Origin: Deltaproteobacteria bacterium
Lineage (GTDB): Bacteria; Desulfobacterota; Desulfobulbia; Desulfobulbales; VMSU01
NCBI GenBank assembly: GCA_024274995.1
Contig: JAJSAA010000200.1
Location: 1 to 41,033, forward strand
Length of the DNA stretch: 41,033 nucleotides
Reading direction: 5' to 3'
This document shows, in pieces, positions 1 to 8,667 of this stretch. A program made the translations under genes and the position numbers. The number at the start of each line of letters is the position of its first letter. The stretch's first letter is position 1. Under the pieces are notes generated by a model. It saw only the letters and a list, made by a program, of their open reading frames with translations. It was not told the DNA's origin and made no database searches.

Positions 1-103
1 CAATCACCACCTCAATACTGCCCCGCATGCTGCCCTGGGCGATCTGCTCATGAAAGTTATGAAGGGTACGGCCGGTGCCGGATAATAATACCGCGAGTTT
101 CAT
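1..103 (-). CDS. purN: Phosphoribosylglycinamide formyltransferase, N-terminal fragment (window edge)
   Basis: Only the first 34 codons lie in the window. The translation begins MKLAVLLSGTGRTLHNFHEQ, the N-terminal strand and phosphate-binding SGxGxxLxxF region typical of PurN, the enzyme that transfers a formyl group from 10-formyl-THF to GAR in purine synthesis. The start codon overlaps the stop of the upstream IMP cyclohydrolase gene in an ATGA arrangement (100-103), so the two are almost certainly co-translated. Assignment rests on this short N-terminus and the purine-gene neighbour. Confidence 0.85.
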   Translation of the reverse strand, partial: MKLAVLLSGTGRTLHNFHEQIAQGSMRGSIEVVI

Positions 104-720
104 CGCTGATTAAGCTCCGTATGGTTATCAATATCTACCTTATTGAGCCACTCGCTGATGGCCGTGTCATAATGACTGGTAAGGTCAAACACCTTACGGG
201 CCAGACGGAATCTGGTCTTCAGAGTGGTATTGCCGGTCTCCTTCATCTCAGCTATAACCTGAGGATAATCGGCCGGATCAACTATCACCGTTACATCATG
301 GTAGTTCTTGGACGCCGCCCGTAGCATGGTGGGGCCGCCAATATCAATATTCTCAATGGCATTGGTTAGAGTACAGGCCGGATCAGCCACAGCCTTGTCA
401 AAGGCATAGAGATTAACCGCAATGAGATCAATGGGTTGCAGATCATACTGACGCATCTGGGCCTGGTGCTCCGGGTTATCACGTTGGGCCAGAATACCGC
501 CGTGCACCTTGGGATGAAGAGTCTTAACCCGTCCGTCAAGCATCTCAGGAAAGCCAGTAAAATCAGCTACATCCTTGACCTCAATACCATACTCACGCAT
601 TTTTTTTGCCGTACCGCCGGTGGAGAGAATTTCCACTCCCAGCTCCTTGAGCTGCCGGGCAAAATCCTCAATGCCTGATTTGTCGGTGAGACTGATTATA
701 GCTCTGCTTATCTTGTTCAT
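100..720 (-). CDS. purH: Stand-alone IMP cyclohydrolase (N-terminal half of PurH)
   Basis: The 206-residue protein corresponds to the MGS-like IMP cyclohydrolase domain of PurH, which closes FAICAR to IMP in the last step of purine synthesis. Visible PurH landmarks are ISLTDKSGIEDFAR at the start, ILSTGGTAK, the DGRVKTLHPKVHGGIL segment and IDIGGPTMLRAASKN. The usual bifunctional PurH is about 520 residues; the AICAR transformylase half is absent here and purN follows directly with a 4-bp overlap, so the AICAR formyltransferase must be encoded elsewhere. A stop after roughly 205 residues falls at the natural domain boundary, so this looks like a genuine split gene rather than a truncation. 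Confidence 0.9.
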   Translation of the reverse strand: MNKISRAIISLTDKSGIEDFARQLKELGVEILSTGGTAKKMREYGIEVKDVADFTGFPEMLDGRVKTLHPKVHGGILAQRDNPEHQAQMRQYDLQPIDLIAVNLYAFDKAVADPACTLTNAIENIDIGGPTMLRAASKNYHDVTVIVDPADYPQVIAEMKETGNTTLKTRFRLARKVFDLTSHYDTAISEWLNKVDIDNHTELNQR

Positions 721-764
721 AGTTTTCTCCTTGAAGTCATTTAAGCAAGTAACTTATTCAGCAG

Positions 765-1145
765 TTACTCTTTACGAATAAACTTTTTAATCAACCGTCG
801 ATCCCGCTTACCGGGCCTTTTGGGCGGTGGAGCCGGAACGGTGGCCCGCAATAGACGCCTTTGTTCACGCAGTTCCTGACGAGCGACCACACTTTCCTCC
901 CTTTCTTCATAGAGGAGGCAGGCCTCCCGGGCCGGGCGGCGTTTATCGTTTAGGGCGTTTACCACGACCACAAACTCATAGCCCCCCTTCTGAATCTGCA
1001 ATTCATCACCGATACAGACAAGGCGGGCCGGTTTAACTCTCTGCTCATTGACATGCACCTTGCCACCGCTGACCGCCGCCATGGCCAGGGATCTGGTCTT
1101 GAAAAAACGGGCCGCCCACAGCCATTTATCAATCCTGACCTTCAA
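765..1145 (-). CDS. S4-domain RNA-binding protein, Hsp15-like
   Basis: The 126-residue protein starts with an S4 RNA-binding fold (about residues 3-65: RIDKWLWAARFFKTRSLA, then GGKVHVN and VKPARLVCIGDEL) and ends in a strongly basic tail rich in Arg/Lys/Pro. This matches the HslR/Hsp15 family, which in E. coli binds free 50S subunits carrying nascent chains; function here is by family. The start is TTG (1145-1143), overlapping the TGA of the upstream PilZ gene as TTTGA, which suggests translational coupling. Length fits the family (about 130 residues). Confidence 0.85.
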   Translation of the reverse strand: MKVRIDKWLWAARFFKTRSLAMAAVSGGKVHVNEQRVKPARLVCIGDELQIQKGGYEFVVVVNALNDKRRPAREACLLYEEREESVVARQELREQRRLLRATVPAPPPKRPGKRDRRLIKKFIRKE

Positions 1146-1528
1146 AGTGCCGCCTTTGTCCCCGCGTGTCCATTATCCTGGGCCCAACGGTGTAATTCTT
1201 TCACAAGACGTTCCGGATCTGGGGCGTTATTGAGCATCATATTTTTGAACACCTCATAATACCGAATTTTGATAAAGTCAAACTGGCAGCCGATACCACC
1301 GCTGTTGGAATGAATCAGACGGCAGGTAAATTCCACCTGTCCCAGCATGGTAAGACTGAAATAATCATCATGTTGCAGGGGAGGCACCTTATCAAGCTCA
1401 ATAAAGGCCCCAGCAAAACTTATATTCCGGGTCTGCCCCCTCACTACTATATCATGCCGCAGGTTAACCCTGACCTTAAAATTCAAGGGCAGACGCAGAT
1501 GCTTCCTTCTTTCCTTCTTGATTTTCAT
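1142..1528 (-). CDS. PilZ-domain protein (putative c-di-GMP receptor)
   Basis: A small single-domain protein of 128 residues. The c-di-GMP signature of PilZ is visible: an N-terminal arginine motif RRKHLR followed about 30 residues later by NISFAGAFIE, corresponding to (D/N)xSxxG. It should bind c-di-GMP and act through protein contacts; the target cannot be told from sequence. I chose ATG 1528 because GGGGGA lies about 8 nt upstream; a TTG two codons earlier is also open. The gene overlaps the S4 protein downstream by a few bases, forming a two-gene unit transcribed away from the HDOD gene at 1750. Confidence 0.85.
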   Translation of the reverse strand: MKIKKERRKHLRLPLNFKVRVNLRHDIVVRGQTRNISFAGAFIELDKVPPLQHDDYFSLTMLGQVEFTCRLIHSNSGGIGCQFDFIKIRYYEVFKNMMLNNAPDPERLVKELHRWAQDNGHAGTKAAL

Positions 1529-1565
1529 GGTCAATCCCCCTGCTCACTCATTAGATTACGGAATA

Positions 1566-1595
1566 TTGACACCTTTCCAGCTATTGTGGTAGTCT
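1566..1595 (+). promoter_or_regulatory. Possible sigma70-type promoter for the HDOD gene
   Basis: A perfect TTGACA (1566-1571) is followed after 18 bases by TAGTCT (1590-1595), in the divergent gap between the PilZ and HDOD genes. The -10 is a poor match and the leader would be about 150 nt long, so this is only a candidate. Confidence 0.25.
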
Positions 1596-1749
1596 GAAAA
1601 AGTCATAACTATTCACCAAGGGGCTGCAAAGTACCATTAACTCGTAGCCGTAACTGTGAAGAAACTCTAACCGGAGACCATTGGAAAAAAACAGTGTCCA
1701 TTGGAAATTCATAACGGTAATGTAAGCACTCAGCGGTAAGGAGATATCC

Positions 1750-2598
1750 ATGAGTAATGAAGAGGAATTTATCAAAGGTATTGACAAACTCATCCCCCGG
1801 CCGGATATCGCCCTGGAGGTTATGACCCTGGCCAACGAAGCCGAATGCCCCATCCATTCTTTATCACAAAAGATCAAGCAGGATCCCAGCCTGCTGGCCA
1901 ATATGTTAAAAATGGCTAACTCCGCCTATTTCGGTCACATGCAGGAAATAAACTCCATCACCGACATAATTGTCCGGCTGGGAGTAGATACCATCAAAAT
2001 GCTGGCCATCACCTCGGCCTCCGCCGGACTGCTTAAATCACCGCAGGAGGCCTATAATATAGAGCCGGGCGCCCTTTGGCGTCATTCTTACGCCACCGCC
2101 CTGCTGGCCTCCATAATTGGCCGTTACGGCCGCTGTCCTTCCTTATCGTCCCTCTACACCTCCGCCCTGCTTCATGACATAGGTAAGATAATTCTAAACC
2201 GCCATCTGCAGAGTGCCTGCCTCAATCGTGGGGAAGAGTTTAAAAGCGGCGATATTATCCAGTTTGAACAGACCATGCTCCATACCAATCACGCCAGGGT
2301 CGCGGCCCTTTTACTGCGCCGCTGGCAGCTGCCAGAGGATATTATCGCCCCGGTGGCCCATCACCATGAGGCAAATCCCCAGGCAGATAATGTCTTAAAC
2401 TGCCAGATTGTCTATCTCGCCAATTATCTCACCGAGAGTATCGGTATCCAGGCCATGGAACCGGACAACTATTTCTACCGCCTTAAAGAGACAGATACGA
2501 ATGTACCGCAAATATCATATTTCAATGACAACATAGAAGCCATTATTACTGAATTCTTTGAAAAATTCAACGAATCCAGCACCCTGGAATTTAATTGA
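1750..2598 (+). CDS. HDOD-domain protein
   Basis: The 282-residue protein is mostly one HDOD domain (about residues 10-215). Diagnostic segments are IPRPDIALEVM, QDPSLLANMLKMANSAYFG, the ITDIIVRLGVDTIKML helix and ALLHDIGKIIL, where HD is kept from the HD superfamily. HDOD proteins generally serve as non-catalytic signalling scaffolds, often linked to motility, c-di-GMP and stress regulation; no partner can be named. TAAGGAG lies 8 nt before the ATG, giving firm support for this start. It is divergent from the PilZ gene and convergent with the small ORF at 2607. Confidence 0.9.
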   Translation: MSNEEEFIKGIDKLIPRPDIALEVMTLANEAECPIHSLSQKIKQDPSLLANMLKMANSAYFGHMQEINSITDIIVRLGVDTIKMLAITSASAGLLKSPQEAYNIEPGALWRHSYATALLASIIGRYGRCPSLSSLYTSALLHDIGKIILNRHLQSACLNRGEEFKSGDIIQFEQTMLHTNHARVAALLLRRWQLPEDIIAPVAHHHEANPQADNVLNCQIVYLANYLTESIGIQAMEPDNYFYRLKETDTNVPQISYFNDNIEAIITEFFEKFNESSTLEFN

Positions 2599-2606
2599 CC
2601 CACCCG

Positions 2607-2792
2607 TTAGATAGTGATATCGCCCTCTTTACCGCATCTTTCACAGCAGACCACACTATTCCTCTCGCCGGCCTTCCAGGGCACCCTGATAATTAATTTT
2701 TTGTAATCCTTTTTAGAACAGTTCTCACAGAGACACACCTCTGAGTCATCCTTCAAAATCCACTTATACATCCCGGCTCCACTTTTAACCAT
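2607..2792 (-). CDS. Small Cys-rich zinc-ribbon-like protein
   Basis: A 61-residue ORF with two cysteine knuckles, CLCENC near residue 20 and CCERC near residue 50, separated by about 26 residues. This pattern suggests a structural zinc ribbon. AAGGTG is placed about 7 nt upstream of the ATG, so translation is plausible. It lies 82 bp upstream of... the ppsA end on the same strand order (its own 5' side faces ppsA's 3' end), and its 3' end meets the HDOD stop 8 bp away. No family is recognised; function unknown. Confidence 0.55.
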   Translation of the reverse strand: MVKSGAGMYKWILKDDSEVCLCENCSKKDYKKLIIRVPWKAGERNSVVCCERCGKEGDITI

Positions 2793-2874
2793 CTCACTTC
2801 ACCTTAATAAGCAACAGGGAAACGGCCTGGCGACCATCTCCCTGTCAACTACCTGTTTATAATCCGAGTTCTGT

Positions 2875-5325
2875 TTACTTTATGCCAAGCTCTTTCTCCT
2901 TCTCGGCCACTGCCAGCCTGGTTTTGATAACCGTGTCGGAAATCAGACTCATGGAGTCAATACCGCATTCCACGAGGAAGGTGGCAAATTCCGGAAAATC
3001 ACTGGGTGCCTGACCACAGATACCAATCTTGCGGCCCCGGCGCTTAGCGGTATCAATAACCATCTTCACCATGGTTTTCACCGCCTCGTTGCGCTCGTCA
3101 TAGATATGGGCAACAAGATCAGAGTCACGGTCAAGGCCCAGGGTCAACTGGGTAAGATCGTTGGTACCGATGGAGAAACCGTCAAATACATCGCAGAAGG
3201 CATCAGCCGAGATGACGTTACTGGGAATCTCGCACATGACATAGACCTCAAGATTATTCTCCCCCTGCACCAATCCAAACTCCCGCATGACCTCAATGAC
3301 CTTACGGCCCTCCTCCGGGGTGCGGCAGAAGGGTACCATCAATTTAATATTATTAAGACCCATTTCATTTCTGACCTTCAGCAGGGCCTTGCACTCCAGC
3401 TCAAAGGCCCGTTTGTAATTGGGATCATAATAACGTGAGGCCCCGCGCCAGCCGATCATAGGGTTACTCTCTACGGGCTCATAAAATTTACCGCCGATGA
3501 GATTGGCGTACTCGTTACTCTTAAAATCGGAGAGGCGAACAATAACGTCCTTGGGATAAAACCCAGCCCCGATCCGGCCCACGCCCTCGGCCAGTTTATC
3601 AATAAAGAACTGCTTTTTGTCGCCAGGATAGGCGGTGGTTCTCTCCTCAATAATTTTCACTACCTCAGCGGCTTCGGCATTGCCCTTGGCGGCCTTGTCC
3701 TTTAAGTCATCAAAATCATAGAGAGCCAGGGGGTGAATGCCAATGTGGGAGTTAATAATAAACTCCTCACGAGCCAACCCGACACCATCATTGGGAATCT
3801 GCCCCTCGGTAAAGGCCTTCTCCGGAATCCCGGAGTTCAGCATAATTTTGGTTCGGGTAGTGGGAATGTTATCGAGATCAACCCGGTCGATACGATATTT
3901 CAGAATTCCCTCATAGATATTACCGGTCTCACCCTCGGCGCAGGACACAGTAACCTCCTTGCCATCGGCAATTTTCTTACTGCCATCAACTGTACCGATA
4001 ACGCAGGGTATGCCCAGCTCCCGGGAAATAATAGCCGCATGACAGGTTCGGCCGCCCCGGTTGGTAACAATGGCCCCGGCGATTTTCATAATCGGCTCCC
4101 AGTCGGGATCAGTCATATCGGTAACCAACACCTGCCCCTCCCTGAAGTCATGAATATCGGCGACAGTCTCAATGACATTGGTGACGCCCTGGCCGATTTT
4201 GGCGCCAACGGCCTGGCCAACAGCAATTGTTTTGCCATGCTCCTCCATGACATAGGTTTCCATGACCTTCTTAGAGGCCTGGGAGTGTACGGTCTCCGGC
4301 CGGGCCTGGACGATGAAGAGCTTACCGGTGCCAACCTTTTCGCCGTCACCATCCTTGGCCCATTCAATATCCATTCCTTTACCGTAATGATCTTCGATGA
4401 TACAGGCCCATTTAGCGAGCTGCAGAATCTCATCATCGTTAATCACATAACGGCCACGTTCATCAGCGGTGGTGGGAATATTCTGTACCGGCTCCTCGGC
4501 GTTGGGATCGTCATTATAGATCATCTTGATCTCTTTGCTGCCCAGCCGCTTGCCGACAATGGGCCGTTTCCCCTCTTTCAAGGTGGGTTTAAAAATATAA
4601 AATTCATCGGGATTAACCGCCCCCTGAACTACATTTTCACCCAGTCCCCAGGCTCCGGTGAGAAAGGCGGCATCTTTGAAACCACTCTCGGTATCAATGG
4701 AAAACATAACTCCGTAAGAGGCGGAATCACTGCGTACCATTTTTTGGATGGTAATGGAGAGATAGACGTCAAACTGACCAAAGCCCTTGTCATGGCGATA
4801 GGATATCGCCCGATTGGTAAAGAGGCTGGCAAAGCACTTCCGGCAATTATGGATCAGGGCGTCCATGCCGTGAATATTGAGATAGGTCTCCTGCTGACCG
4901 GCAAAAGAGGCATCCGGCAGATCTTCAGCCGTAGCCGAGGAACGAACCGCCACATCAACGTCCTTGCCGTACTCCTCCTCCATCTTGGCATAGCCCTCGG
5001 CAATAGCCTGGCGCAGATCATCGGGGAATTCGGCGGTCTCAATAATATGCCGCACCTTGGCCCCCCGCTCCTGGAGATTTCTCATGTCAGAGGTATCAAG
5101 ACCAGCCAGGGCATCTTTAATGGCCTGCTCCACCCCGGCCGCCTTCAAGAGATAACGGTAGGCATAGGCGGTAATAGCAAAGCCATGAGGAATCGCTACG
5201 CCCTTGGCAGTAAGATGCTGATACATCTCACCGAGAGAGGCATTCTTACCACCCACCATGGGTACATCTTCTATACCTATTTCATCAAACCAAAGAATTA
5301 AAGCCTCATCATGTTTTGTAGTCAT
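2875..5325 (-). CDS. ppsA: Phosphoenolpyruvate synthase
   Basis: The 816-residue protein has the full three-part layout of PEP synthase (pyruvate, water dikinase): an ATP-grasp-like PPDK N-terminal domain beginning VGGKNASLGEMY, the swivelling phosphohistidine domain with GGRTCHAAIISRELG carrying the catalytic His, and the C-terminal PEP-utilising TIM barrel with SIGTNDLTQLTLGLDRDS and the catalytic Cys region GICGQAPSD. It converts pyruvate and ATP to PEP, AMP and phosphate, the gluconeogenic entry step in anaerobes growing on organic acids. AGGAGAGG sits just before the ATG. Length is close to the usual 790-810. It is a single-gene unit read from the 435-bp gap upstream. Confidence 0.95.
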   Translation of the reverse strand: MTTKHDEALILWFDEIGIEDVPMVGGKNASLGEMYQHLTAKGVAIPHGFAITAYAYRYLLKAAGVEQAIKDALAGLDTSDMRNLQERGAKVRHIIETAEFPDDLRQAIAEGYAKMEEEYGKDVDVAVRSSATAEDLPDASFAGQQETYLNIHGMDALIHNCRKCFASLFTNRAISYRHDKGFGQFDVYLSITIQKMVRSDSASYGVMFSIDTESGFKDAAFLTGAWGLGENVVQGAVNPDEFYIFKPTLKEGKRPIVGKRLGSKEIKMIYNDDPNAEEPVQNIPTTADERGRYVINDDEILQLAKWACIIEDHYGKGMDIEWAKDGDGEKVGTGKLFIVQARPETVHSQASKKVMETYVMEEHGKTIAVGQAVGAKIGQGVTNVIETVADIHDFREGQVLVTDMTDPDWEPIMKIAGAIVTNRGGRTCHAAIISRELGIPCVIGTVDGSKKIADGKEVTVSCAEGETGNIYEGILKYRIDRVDLDNIPTTRTKIMLNSGIPEKAFTEGQIPNDGVGLAREEFIINSHIGIHPLALYDFDDLKDKAAKGNAEAAEVVKIIEERTTAYPGDKKQFFIDKLAEGVGRIGAGFYPKDVIVRLSDFKSNEYANLIGGKFYEPVESNPMIGWRGASRYYDPNYKRAFELECKALLKVRNEMGLNNIKLMVPFCRTPEEGRKVIEVMREFGLVQGENNLEVYVMCEIPSNVISADAFCDVFDGFSIGTNDLTQLTLGLDRDSDLVAHIYDERNEAVKTMVKMVIDTAKRRGRKIGICGQAPSDFPEFATFLVECGIDSMSLISDTVIKTRLAVAEKEKELGIK

Positions 5326-5513
5326 CTACCTCTCCTCTTTTAGAACTTTTTATTCAGAGATTTCTATGAAAGTCACCCACAGGGCACCATCAATCCCGGC
5401 AACGGCCTTCATGTTTAAACTATTTGCCTTTTCGTTATGTCCGACCAGCGACTATAACTGTTTCTACCTAAAAGTAATCTACCATAATAATTTTAAATCA
5501 TCTTAAAATGTTA

Positions 5514-5542
5514 TATATATAATATTGTTGCTTTTCCGGCAA
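5514..5542 (-). promoter_or_regulatory. Candidate sigma70 promoter for ppsA
   Basis: Read on the minus strand, TTGCCG (5542-5537) and TATATA (5519-5514) are separated by exactly 17 bases. It would give a leader of about 185 nt before ppsA. The surrounding DNA is very AT-rich, so chance matches are possible. Confidence 0.35.
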
Positions 5543-5652
5543 CCTTTCTTCCCGAAATAAAAAAAAAATACGCTTTTTCTACCGGGGTTATTTTGTTATT
5601 GCAATATTTGTGGCATTATAAGGTACAGTGCTGATTGTAATTTGTAAAATTC

Positions 5653-5664
5653 GTAACTATTCAG
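5653..5664 (+). repeat. Dispersed motif GTAACTATTCAG (REP-like), copy 1
   Basis: An exact 12-mer also present at 24712-24723, with 11 of its bases at 34535-34545 and a one-base variant at 1605-1615. All are at or between gene ends. Here TTCAG is followed 8 bases later by CTGAA, giving a small inverted repeat. See the finding on this family. Confidence 0.45.
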
Positions 5665-5760
5665 GCAGAGTTCTGAAATTACCCCTGATTCTATGGCGTA
5701 AACACCCAGGCAATCACCCGATATAGTTATTACCTAACTTACACAAAAGGATATGCCAGA

Positions 5761-7491
5761 ATGGGAGACCTTGGACATACTGACGATTTGTTCAGATTAT
5801 ATTTCACCGCCAGAAATCACGCCGAAAGAGACTATTTCGCCCTACTGAAAGAACTGGTAGCTCTGCGCAATCAGCATCCGCCTAAGAGCCAGGCTCACAT
5901 CTATATTCAAAACAAGATTAACCGCGTCTACGACCTGATTTTAGACGAAATAACCACCAACCAGGGCCAGCCGCTGAACCTGGTAAAATTCGGAACCTCT
6001 GGCTGGCGGGGGATTATAGGCAAGGATCTATTTATCAAGTCCGTCCAGCAGGTCACCATGGCCATTGTCAACATGTATCTTGAGGCGGCTGACTCGCCTG
6101 CCCTGAGCGATAATCTGGGGGTCAGAGATATAGACGAGGCCCGGAGACGCGGCGTTGTCTTAGGCTTTGACAACCGTTTCGGCAATGAGGTATTCGCTAA
6201 ATCCATAAGTACTGTCCTCACCGGCAACGGCTTTACTGTCCATTACGCGGCCGAGGCCACCACCGGCATTCTCTCGGCCGCCGTTCTTGAACTCAAGGCA
6301 GCCTGTTCCATCAATCTCACCCCGAGCCATAACCCGCTGGATTATGGCGGTTTTAAATTCAATGCCGCCGACGGCGGCCCGGCCCAGCCCGTCATTACCG
6401 ATTATATCACCCGGCAAGCCAATAAGCTGATCAAACAGGGCAGCGTACCCCGCGCCACAGCAAATAATAACCTCCAACAGCCCTGCAACGCCATGGGCCA
6501 CTGGCAGTCCTTAGTCCGCAAGGGCAAAGCCTCCCACCATCTCGACTACGAGGCAATACTAAAGCACCTTAACAGTCGGGATGACATTGCGGTAATAGTG
6601 GACTGCGTACACGGCTCCTCTAAATCCAGCATCAAAGATTTTTTTCTTAATTGTCGGCCAGAGCTCCTCACCTTTTTCCGGACATCAGCCGACCCCACCT
6701 TTGGCGGTATCGCGCCGGAACCCACCGCCGCCAATATGGCCAGGGTCAAAAGCACCCTGGCGCAAGGCCAAGAGCCTTTAAAACTGGGGGTAATCATGGA
6801 TCCGGATGCCGATCGTATTCGTTTGACCGACGGCACAACGGACATAGATATGAACCATTTCGGAGCAATGAGCTATCATTTTCTGCACGAGGAAAAGGGA
6901 CTGAAGGGCATGGTGGCGAAAACCGTCGCCACCAGTAATTTTGTCAACGCTATCGCTGAGTCCTTTCACGAAGAAATTTTTGAGCCCCGGGTGGGATTTA
7001 AAGAATTCAAGCCGGTCATCAACAAGGCTTTGGTCTGTTTTGAGGAATCAGACGGCATGACCGTCCGCGGCCACACCCCGGAAAAAGATGCCTATATCGG
7101 CCTGTTATTGGCCCTCGACCTGATATTAAGCACCAATAAAAACATTGGTGCTTACCTGTCTGAGCTCCAGGAAAAATATGGCTATTATTTCCCGGCCAAA
7201 GACAGCGTCTCAGTGAGCCAAAAGGGAGACGTCCTTTTAGACACACTGGCTCAACTCGACAAATATCAACCCGGTACCTCACTGAGGGTGGGCAGCAAGA
7301 AACACCTTATTGAACGGATAATTAATATTGACGGCCACAAGATAATCTTAGATGACGGCAGCTGGCTGATGATCAGGCCTTCGGGTACAGAGCCCAAGGT
7401 AAGATTCTACGTGGAGGCGAGAAGCGCAGCGGTCACCGGGGATTTATTCACCTGCGCCAGAAATCTCCTCGCCGAAATCGGCCTGACATAA
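5761..7491 (+). CDS. Alpha-D-phosphohexomutase (phosphoglucomutase/phosphomannomutase)
   Basis: The 576-residue protein carries all four active-site regions of the phosphohexomutase superfamily: KFGTSGWRG (about residue 76), the phosphoserine loop TPSHNP with Ser189, the metal-binding DPDADR loop (Asp347/349/351), the sugar-binding EESDGMT loop, and the C-terminal phosphate-binding RPSGTEPKVRFY. It interconverts hexose 1- and 6-phosphates. With PEP synthase and the branching enzyme nearby, a role in gluconeogenesis and glycogen synthesis is likely; glucose versus mannose preference cannot be decided here. About 70 residues precede the first core motif, a helical N-terminal extension common in longer members. 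AAAGGAT lies upstream of the ATG. Confidence 0.88.
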   Translation: MGDLGHTDDLFRLYFTARNHAERDYFALLKELVALRNQHPPKSQAHIYIQNKINRVYDLILDEITTNQGQPLNLVKFGTSGWRGIIGKDLFIKSVQQVTMAIVNMYLEAADSPALSDNLGVRDIDEARRRGVVLGFDNRFGNEVFAKSISTVLTGNGFTVHYAAEATTGILSAAVLELKAACSINLTPSHNPLDYGGFKFNAADGGPAQPVITDYITRQANKLIKQGSVPRATANNNLQQPCNAMGHWQSLVRKGKASHHLDYEAILKHLNSRDDIAVIVDCVHGSSKSSIKDFFLNCRPELLTFFRTSADPTFGGIAPEPTAANMARVKSTLAQGQEPLKLGVIMDPDADRIRLTDGTTDIDMNHFGAMSYHFLHEEKGLKGMVAKTVATSNFVNAIAESFHEEIFEPRVGFKEFKPVINKALVCFEESDGMTVRGHTPEKDAYIGLLLALDLILSTNKNIGAYLSELQEKYGYYFPAKDSVSVSQKGDVLLDTLAQLDKYQPGTSLRVGSKKHLIERIINIDGHKIILDDGSWLMIRPSGTEPKVRFYVEARSAAVTGDLFTCARNLLAEIGLT

Positions 7492-7521
7492 AAATTCACA
7501 ACCGCAGCGCAAGGAGTAAAA

Positions 7522-7743
7522 ATGAGAGATAAAGTTCAATCAGCCCTTAACAAAATGCGGCCCACATTACAGAATGACGGCGGCGATGTAGTTCTTATTG
7601 ATGTGTCAAATGACGGAATTGTAAAGGTGCAGCTCACTGGAGCCTGTAATGGCTGCCCAATGTCCCAGGCCACTCTGAAAAACGGCATCGAAAAATTCTT
7701 AAAGTCTGAAGTACCTGGAGTCAAGAGGGTCGAAGCGGCCTGA
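7522..7743 (+). CDS. NifU C-terminal-like (Nfu) Fe-S scaffold protein
   Basis: A 73-residue single-domain protein matching the NifU C-terminal domain: LQNDGGDVVLIDV followed by LTGACNGCPMSQATLKNGIE with the CxxC pair that holds a bridging 4Fe-4S cluster between two subunits. Such proteins carry and deliver Fe-S clusters. AAGGAG is well spaced before the ATG. It follows the phosphohexomutase by 30 bp on the same strand, probably in one transcript, and converges with rlmH 11 bp downstream. Confidence 0.9.
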   Translation: MRDKVQSALNKMRPTLQNDGGDVVLIDVSNDGIVKVQLTGACNGCPMSQATLKNGIEKFLKSEVPGVKRVEAA

Positions 7744-7754
7744 CAAAACCATGC

Positions 7755-8219
7755 TCACTTATGATATTTGCTGCCAGCCAGAATAGTAAAGGCCCGGTAG
7801 AGCTGCTCCAGAAACAGCAGGCGGGCCATTTCGTGGGTAAAGGTCATACGGGACAGAGAAATAGTCAACTCAGCCCGTTTCCTCACCTCATCAGACAGAC
7901 CTGAAGGGCCGCCGATGACAAAGGAGATCAACTGTTTCCCCGTATCTCGCCAGCGCCCTATATCAAGCGCTAACTCTTCAGAACTTAACTGGCGGCCGCC
8001 GGGATCCAAAACAACCAGCAAAGCCCCCCTGGGTACCAGGGATATTAGTTTCTCGCCCTCTTCCCGCCGCCGGGCATTTTCAGGCAATCTACCGCGTTTT
8101 TCCTTGACGACCTTGATGGATAAGGGGCAATAGGGCCGCAGACGCCGCTGATAATCATCAATACCGACGGCAAGATAATCCTGCTTAGTTTTACCTACTA
8201 CCAGCAGTTCAATCTTCAT
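7755..8219 (-). CDS. rlmH: 23S rRNA (pseudouridine-1915 N3)-methyltransferase
   Basis: About 154 residues from MKIELLVVGKTKQDYL. RlmH (YbeA, SPOUT/trefoil-knot class) methylates pseudouridine 1915 in helix 69 of 23S rRNA. The SAM-binding knot is visible as FVIGGPSGLSDEV and the C-terminal family signature as FTHEMARLLFLEQLYRA followed by YHK at the very end. I chose ATG 8219 because GGGAGG precedes it and the family starts here; an in-frame ATG eight codons upstream (8243) is open but would overlap the previous gene by 35 bp instead of 11. Confidence 0.93.
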   Translation of the reverse strand: MKIELLVVGKTKQDYLAVGIDDYQRRLRPYCPLSIKVVKEKRGRLPENARRREEGEKLISLVPRGALLVVLDPGGRQLSSEELALDIGRWRDTGKQLISFVIGGPSGLSDEVRKRAELTISLSRMTFTHEMARLLFLEQLYRAFTILAGSKYHK

Positions 8220-8607
8220 CCCCCTCCCCGGCAATGAATTCACTTAGCTTGAGCCGAAAGTCTTCATAGCTGATATTTTTCGGGATACCGGGGCAGGAGT
8301 GTTTAATGGTCTCGAAATTGGCCGGGTCACTCATAATAGATGGATGCAGGGGCCATTGCTGGCAGCGCCATGGTTTACCGGGATGAATGGTACAGCCCTC
8401 ATTATAGAAGATGCAATGGCCGTCAACGGTTTTCATCTGCACCACCCGCCCGCTTTGGCGCAGATACCTCTTCATGACCTCGGCAAGCGTCATTTTAAGA
8501 TAGCCCACCAAACGTTTCAGATCCTTTTCGTCTAAGGAAACCGTGGTTTCACCATGGCAGCAAAAACCACATTCCCGGCAACGAAAAATATTTTTATCTT
8601 CTACCAT
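8209..8607 (-). CDS. YkgJ-type cysteine-cluster protein
   Basis: A 132-residue protein with eight or more cysteines arranged CRECGFCCHG at residues 10-19, then C-x5-GC and WRCQQWP, and a late Cys in HSCPG. This is the pattern of the YkgJ/UPF0153 zinc- or iron-chelating family. The biochemical role of the family is not settled. GAGGAT lies 6 nt before the ATG. The 3' end overlaps rlmH by 11 bp, so the two are probably expressed together. Confidence 0.85.
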   Translation of the reverse strand: MVEDKNIFRCRECGFCCHGETTVSLDEKDLKRLVGYLKMTLAEVMKRYLRQSGRVVQMKTVDGHCIFYNEGCTIHPGKPWRCQQWPLHPSIMSDPANFETIKHSCPGIPKNISYEDFRLKLSEFIAGEGDED

Positions 8608-8667
8608 TTTTATCCTCTTATCGGTAACAGCTCTACCCGCACGGGCATAGAAAAGGTGTGTAACTGC

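Larger units (their letters stand above)
5326..5760. other. 435-bp divergent intergenic region, AT-rich
   Basis: This gap separates divergent ppsA and the phosphohexomutase gene. It holds a candidate ppsA promoter (5514-5542), a small inverted repeat GTTGC/GCAAC (5527-5531 and 5539-5543), a run of ten A (5559-5568) and one copy of the dispersed motif GTAACTATTCAG (5653-5664). I see no ORF or convincing RNA gene in it. Confidence 0.5.

Noticed and set aside
3733..5301. 522-codon ORF on the plus strand fully antisense to ppsA
   Set aside because: Its product has no recognisable domain, no supporting ribosome site, and lies exactly over a strongly conserved PEP synthase; the open frame is a by-product of ppsA codon use.
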